Program-made: the position numbers and the translations under genes
Notes under the pieces: generated by a model
The model's database searches: none
Seen by the model: only the letters and a program-made list of their open reading frames with translations
What the model was told of the DNA's origin: nothing
Shown: positions 6,070 to 6,611 of the stretch, piece after piece
Layout: each line of letters begins with the position of its first letter
Position numbering within the stretch: position 1 is the first letter of the stretch
NCBI GenBank assembly: GCA_003155175.1
Contig: PMFP01000053.1
Span: 5,972 to 12,582, forward strand
Length of the DNA stretch: 6,611 nt
Direction of reading: 5' to 3'
DNA from: Vulcanimicrobiota bacterium
GTDB lineage: Bacteria; Vulcanimicrobiota; Vulcanimicrobiia; Vulcanimicrobiales; Vulcanimicrobiaceae

Positions 6070-6611
6070 CGCACGTACTTCACCCCGAGCGAGAGAAAGA
6101 ACAGCACGGTCGCGACCAGGACGATCGTCGCACCGCTCGAGCTGCGAAGGTAGTACGAGAGGTAGAGCCCGCCGACCGACGAGAGCGTCCCTAAGATCGC
6201 GGCAAGGATCATCATCGGCGCAAAGCGCGACGTGAGCTGGTATGCCGCCGCCGCCGGCGTCACCAGCAGCGCCGCCACCAGCACGATCCCGACCGACTGC
6301 AGCGCGACGATGATCGTGAGCGCCAGCATCACCAGCAGCACGTACTCGTAGGTTCCGGCGCGGATGCCGCCCGCTTGCGCGACGATCGGATCGAACGAGG
6401 TATAGAGCAGTCCGCGAAAGAGCACGATGGTCAGGATCGCGACGATCGCGCCCAGGATCGCGATGAGCCGGACGTCGTTGGGTCCGACCGAGAGAATGTC
6501 GCCGAAGAGAAAACTCTGCAGGTCGATCGCGTAGTTGCGCTGCTGGCTCATCAGAAAGACGCCCAGCGCGAACGCGCCCGTAAAGAGCACGCCGATGGTC
6601 GTGTCGAGCGA
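6015..6611 (-). CDS. Metal-type ABC transporter permease (ABC-3/ZnuB-MntB family), C-terminal part
   Basis: The frame is open from the right edge of the window to a TAG at 6015-6017, giving the last 198 residues of a protein usually about 270-290 long; its start lies outside. It opens with SLDTTIGVLFTGAFALGV, typical of the middle of ABC-3 permeases, which bring zinc, manganese or iron across the inner membrane with an ATPase and a metal-binding lipoprotein. Membrane segments lie at about residues 6-22, 47-68, 88-118 (probably two helices or one broken helix), 131-155 and 159-178. Family motifs include SFDPIVAQAGG (72-82) and the QSVGIVLVAALLVTPAAAA stretch (105-123). The tail after residue 180 is hydrophilic. 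The metal cannot be predicted, and the partner genes are expected upstream, to the right of the window. Its last 55 nt overlap the convergent SDR gene. Confidence 0.93.
   Translation of the reverse strand, partial: SLDTTIGVLFTGAFALGVFLMSQQRNYAIDLQSFLFGDILSVGPNDVRLIAILGAIVAILTIVLFRGLLYTSFDPIVAQAGGIRAGTYEYVLLVMLALTIIVALQSVGIVLVAALLVTPAAAAYQLTSRFAPMMILAAILGTLSSVGGLYLSYYLRSSSGATIVLVATVLFFLSLGVKYVRQSAARSTRHVSLPEAAK

Noticed and set aside
1..6611. Search for a new defence, mobile or repeat-based system
   Set aside because: No transposase, integrase, nuclease, toxin-antitoxin pair, CRISPR-like repeat or tRNA was seen. Apart from the 69-bp purE-hydrolase gap and a few short gaps of up to 14 bp, the window is filled by recognisable metabolic, transport or structural genes.

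Overview
The window is compact, GC-rich bacterial DNA with almost no intergenic space. It uses alternative starts (GTG for purK, apparently TTG for the sialidase-like lipoprotein and the dehydrogenase), and neighbouring genes touch or overlap. These traits fit a high-GC free-living bacterium. A lineage such as Candidatus Eremiobacterota or an actinobacterium-like group is possible, but that is a guess from general style; the sequence carries no taxonomic marker such as rRNA.

Layout. At the left edge (1-252, +) lies the 3' end of a gene for a protein made almost only of Gly, Tyr, Trp, His, Ala and Pro. Six bases after its stop, the minus-strand block ends. That block reads right to left: purE (3653-3156), purK (3159-2026), a VOC/PhnB-like protein (2011-1553) and a lipoprotein with six Asp-box (BNR) repeats (1548-259). 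Consecutive genes overlap by 4 nt or lie 14 and 4 nt apart, so they look like one transcription unit. Divergent from purE, 69 bp away, a plus-strand pair begins: a cytoplasmic clan GH-A glycoside hydrolase (3723-4955), then a short-chain dehydrogenase/reductase (4921-6069) that overlaps it by 35 nt. The right end is the 3' part of a minus-strand metal-type ABC transporter permease (6015-6611), whose end overlaps the dehydrogenase tail-to-tail by 55 nt.

How the genes relate. PurK and PurE act in sequence in de novo purine synthesis (AIR to N5-CAIR to CAIR), and their stop/start overlap is normal for the pair. The VOC protein and lipoprotein downstream have no obvious link to purine synthesis and may simply share the transcript. 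The hydrolase and dehydrogenase could form a small carbohydrate-related module, but nothing fixes their substrates. I see no phage genes, transposase, CRISPR array, tRNA, rRNA or toxin-antitoxin pair, and no convincing sign of a new multi-gene system. The most unusual items are the aromatic/glycine-rich protein, the dehydrogenase's C-terminal extension and altered active-site position, and the purE leader.
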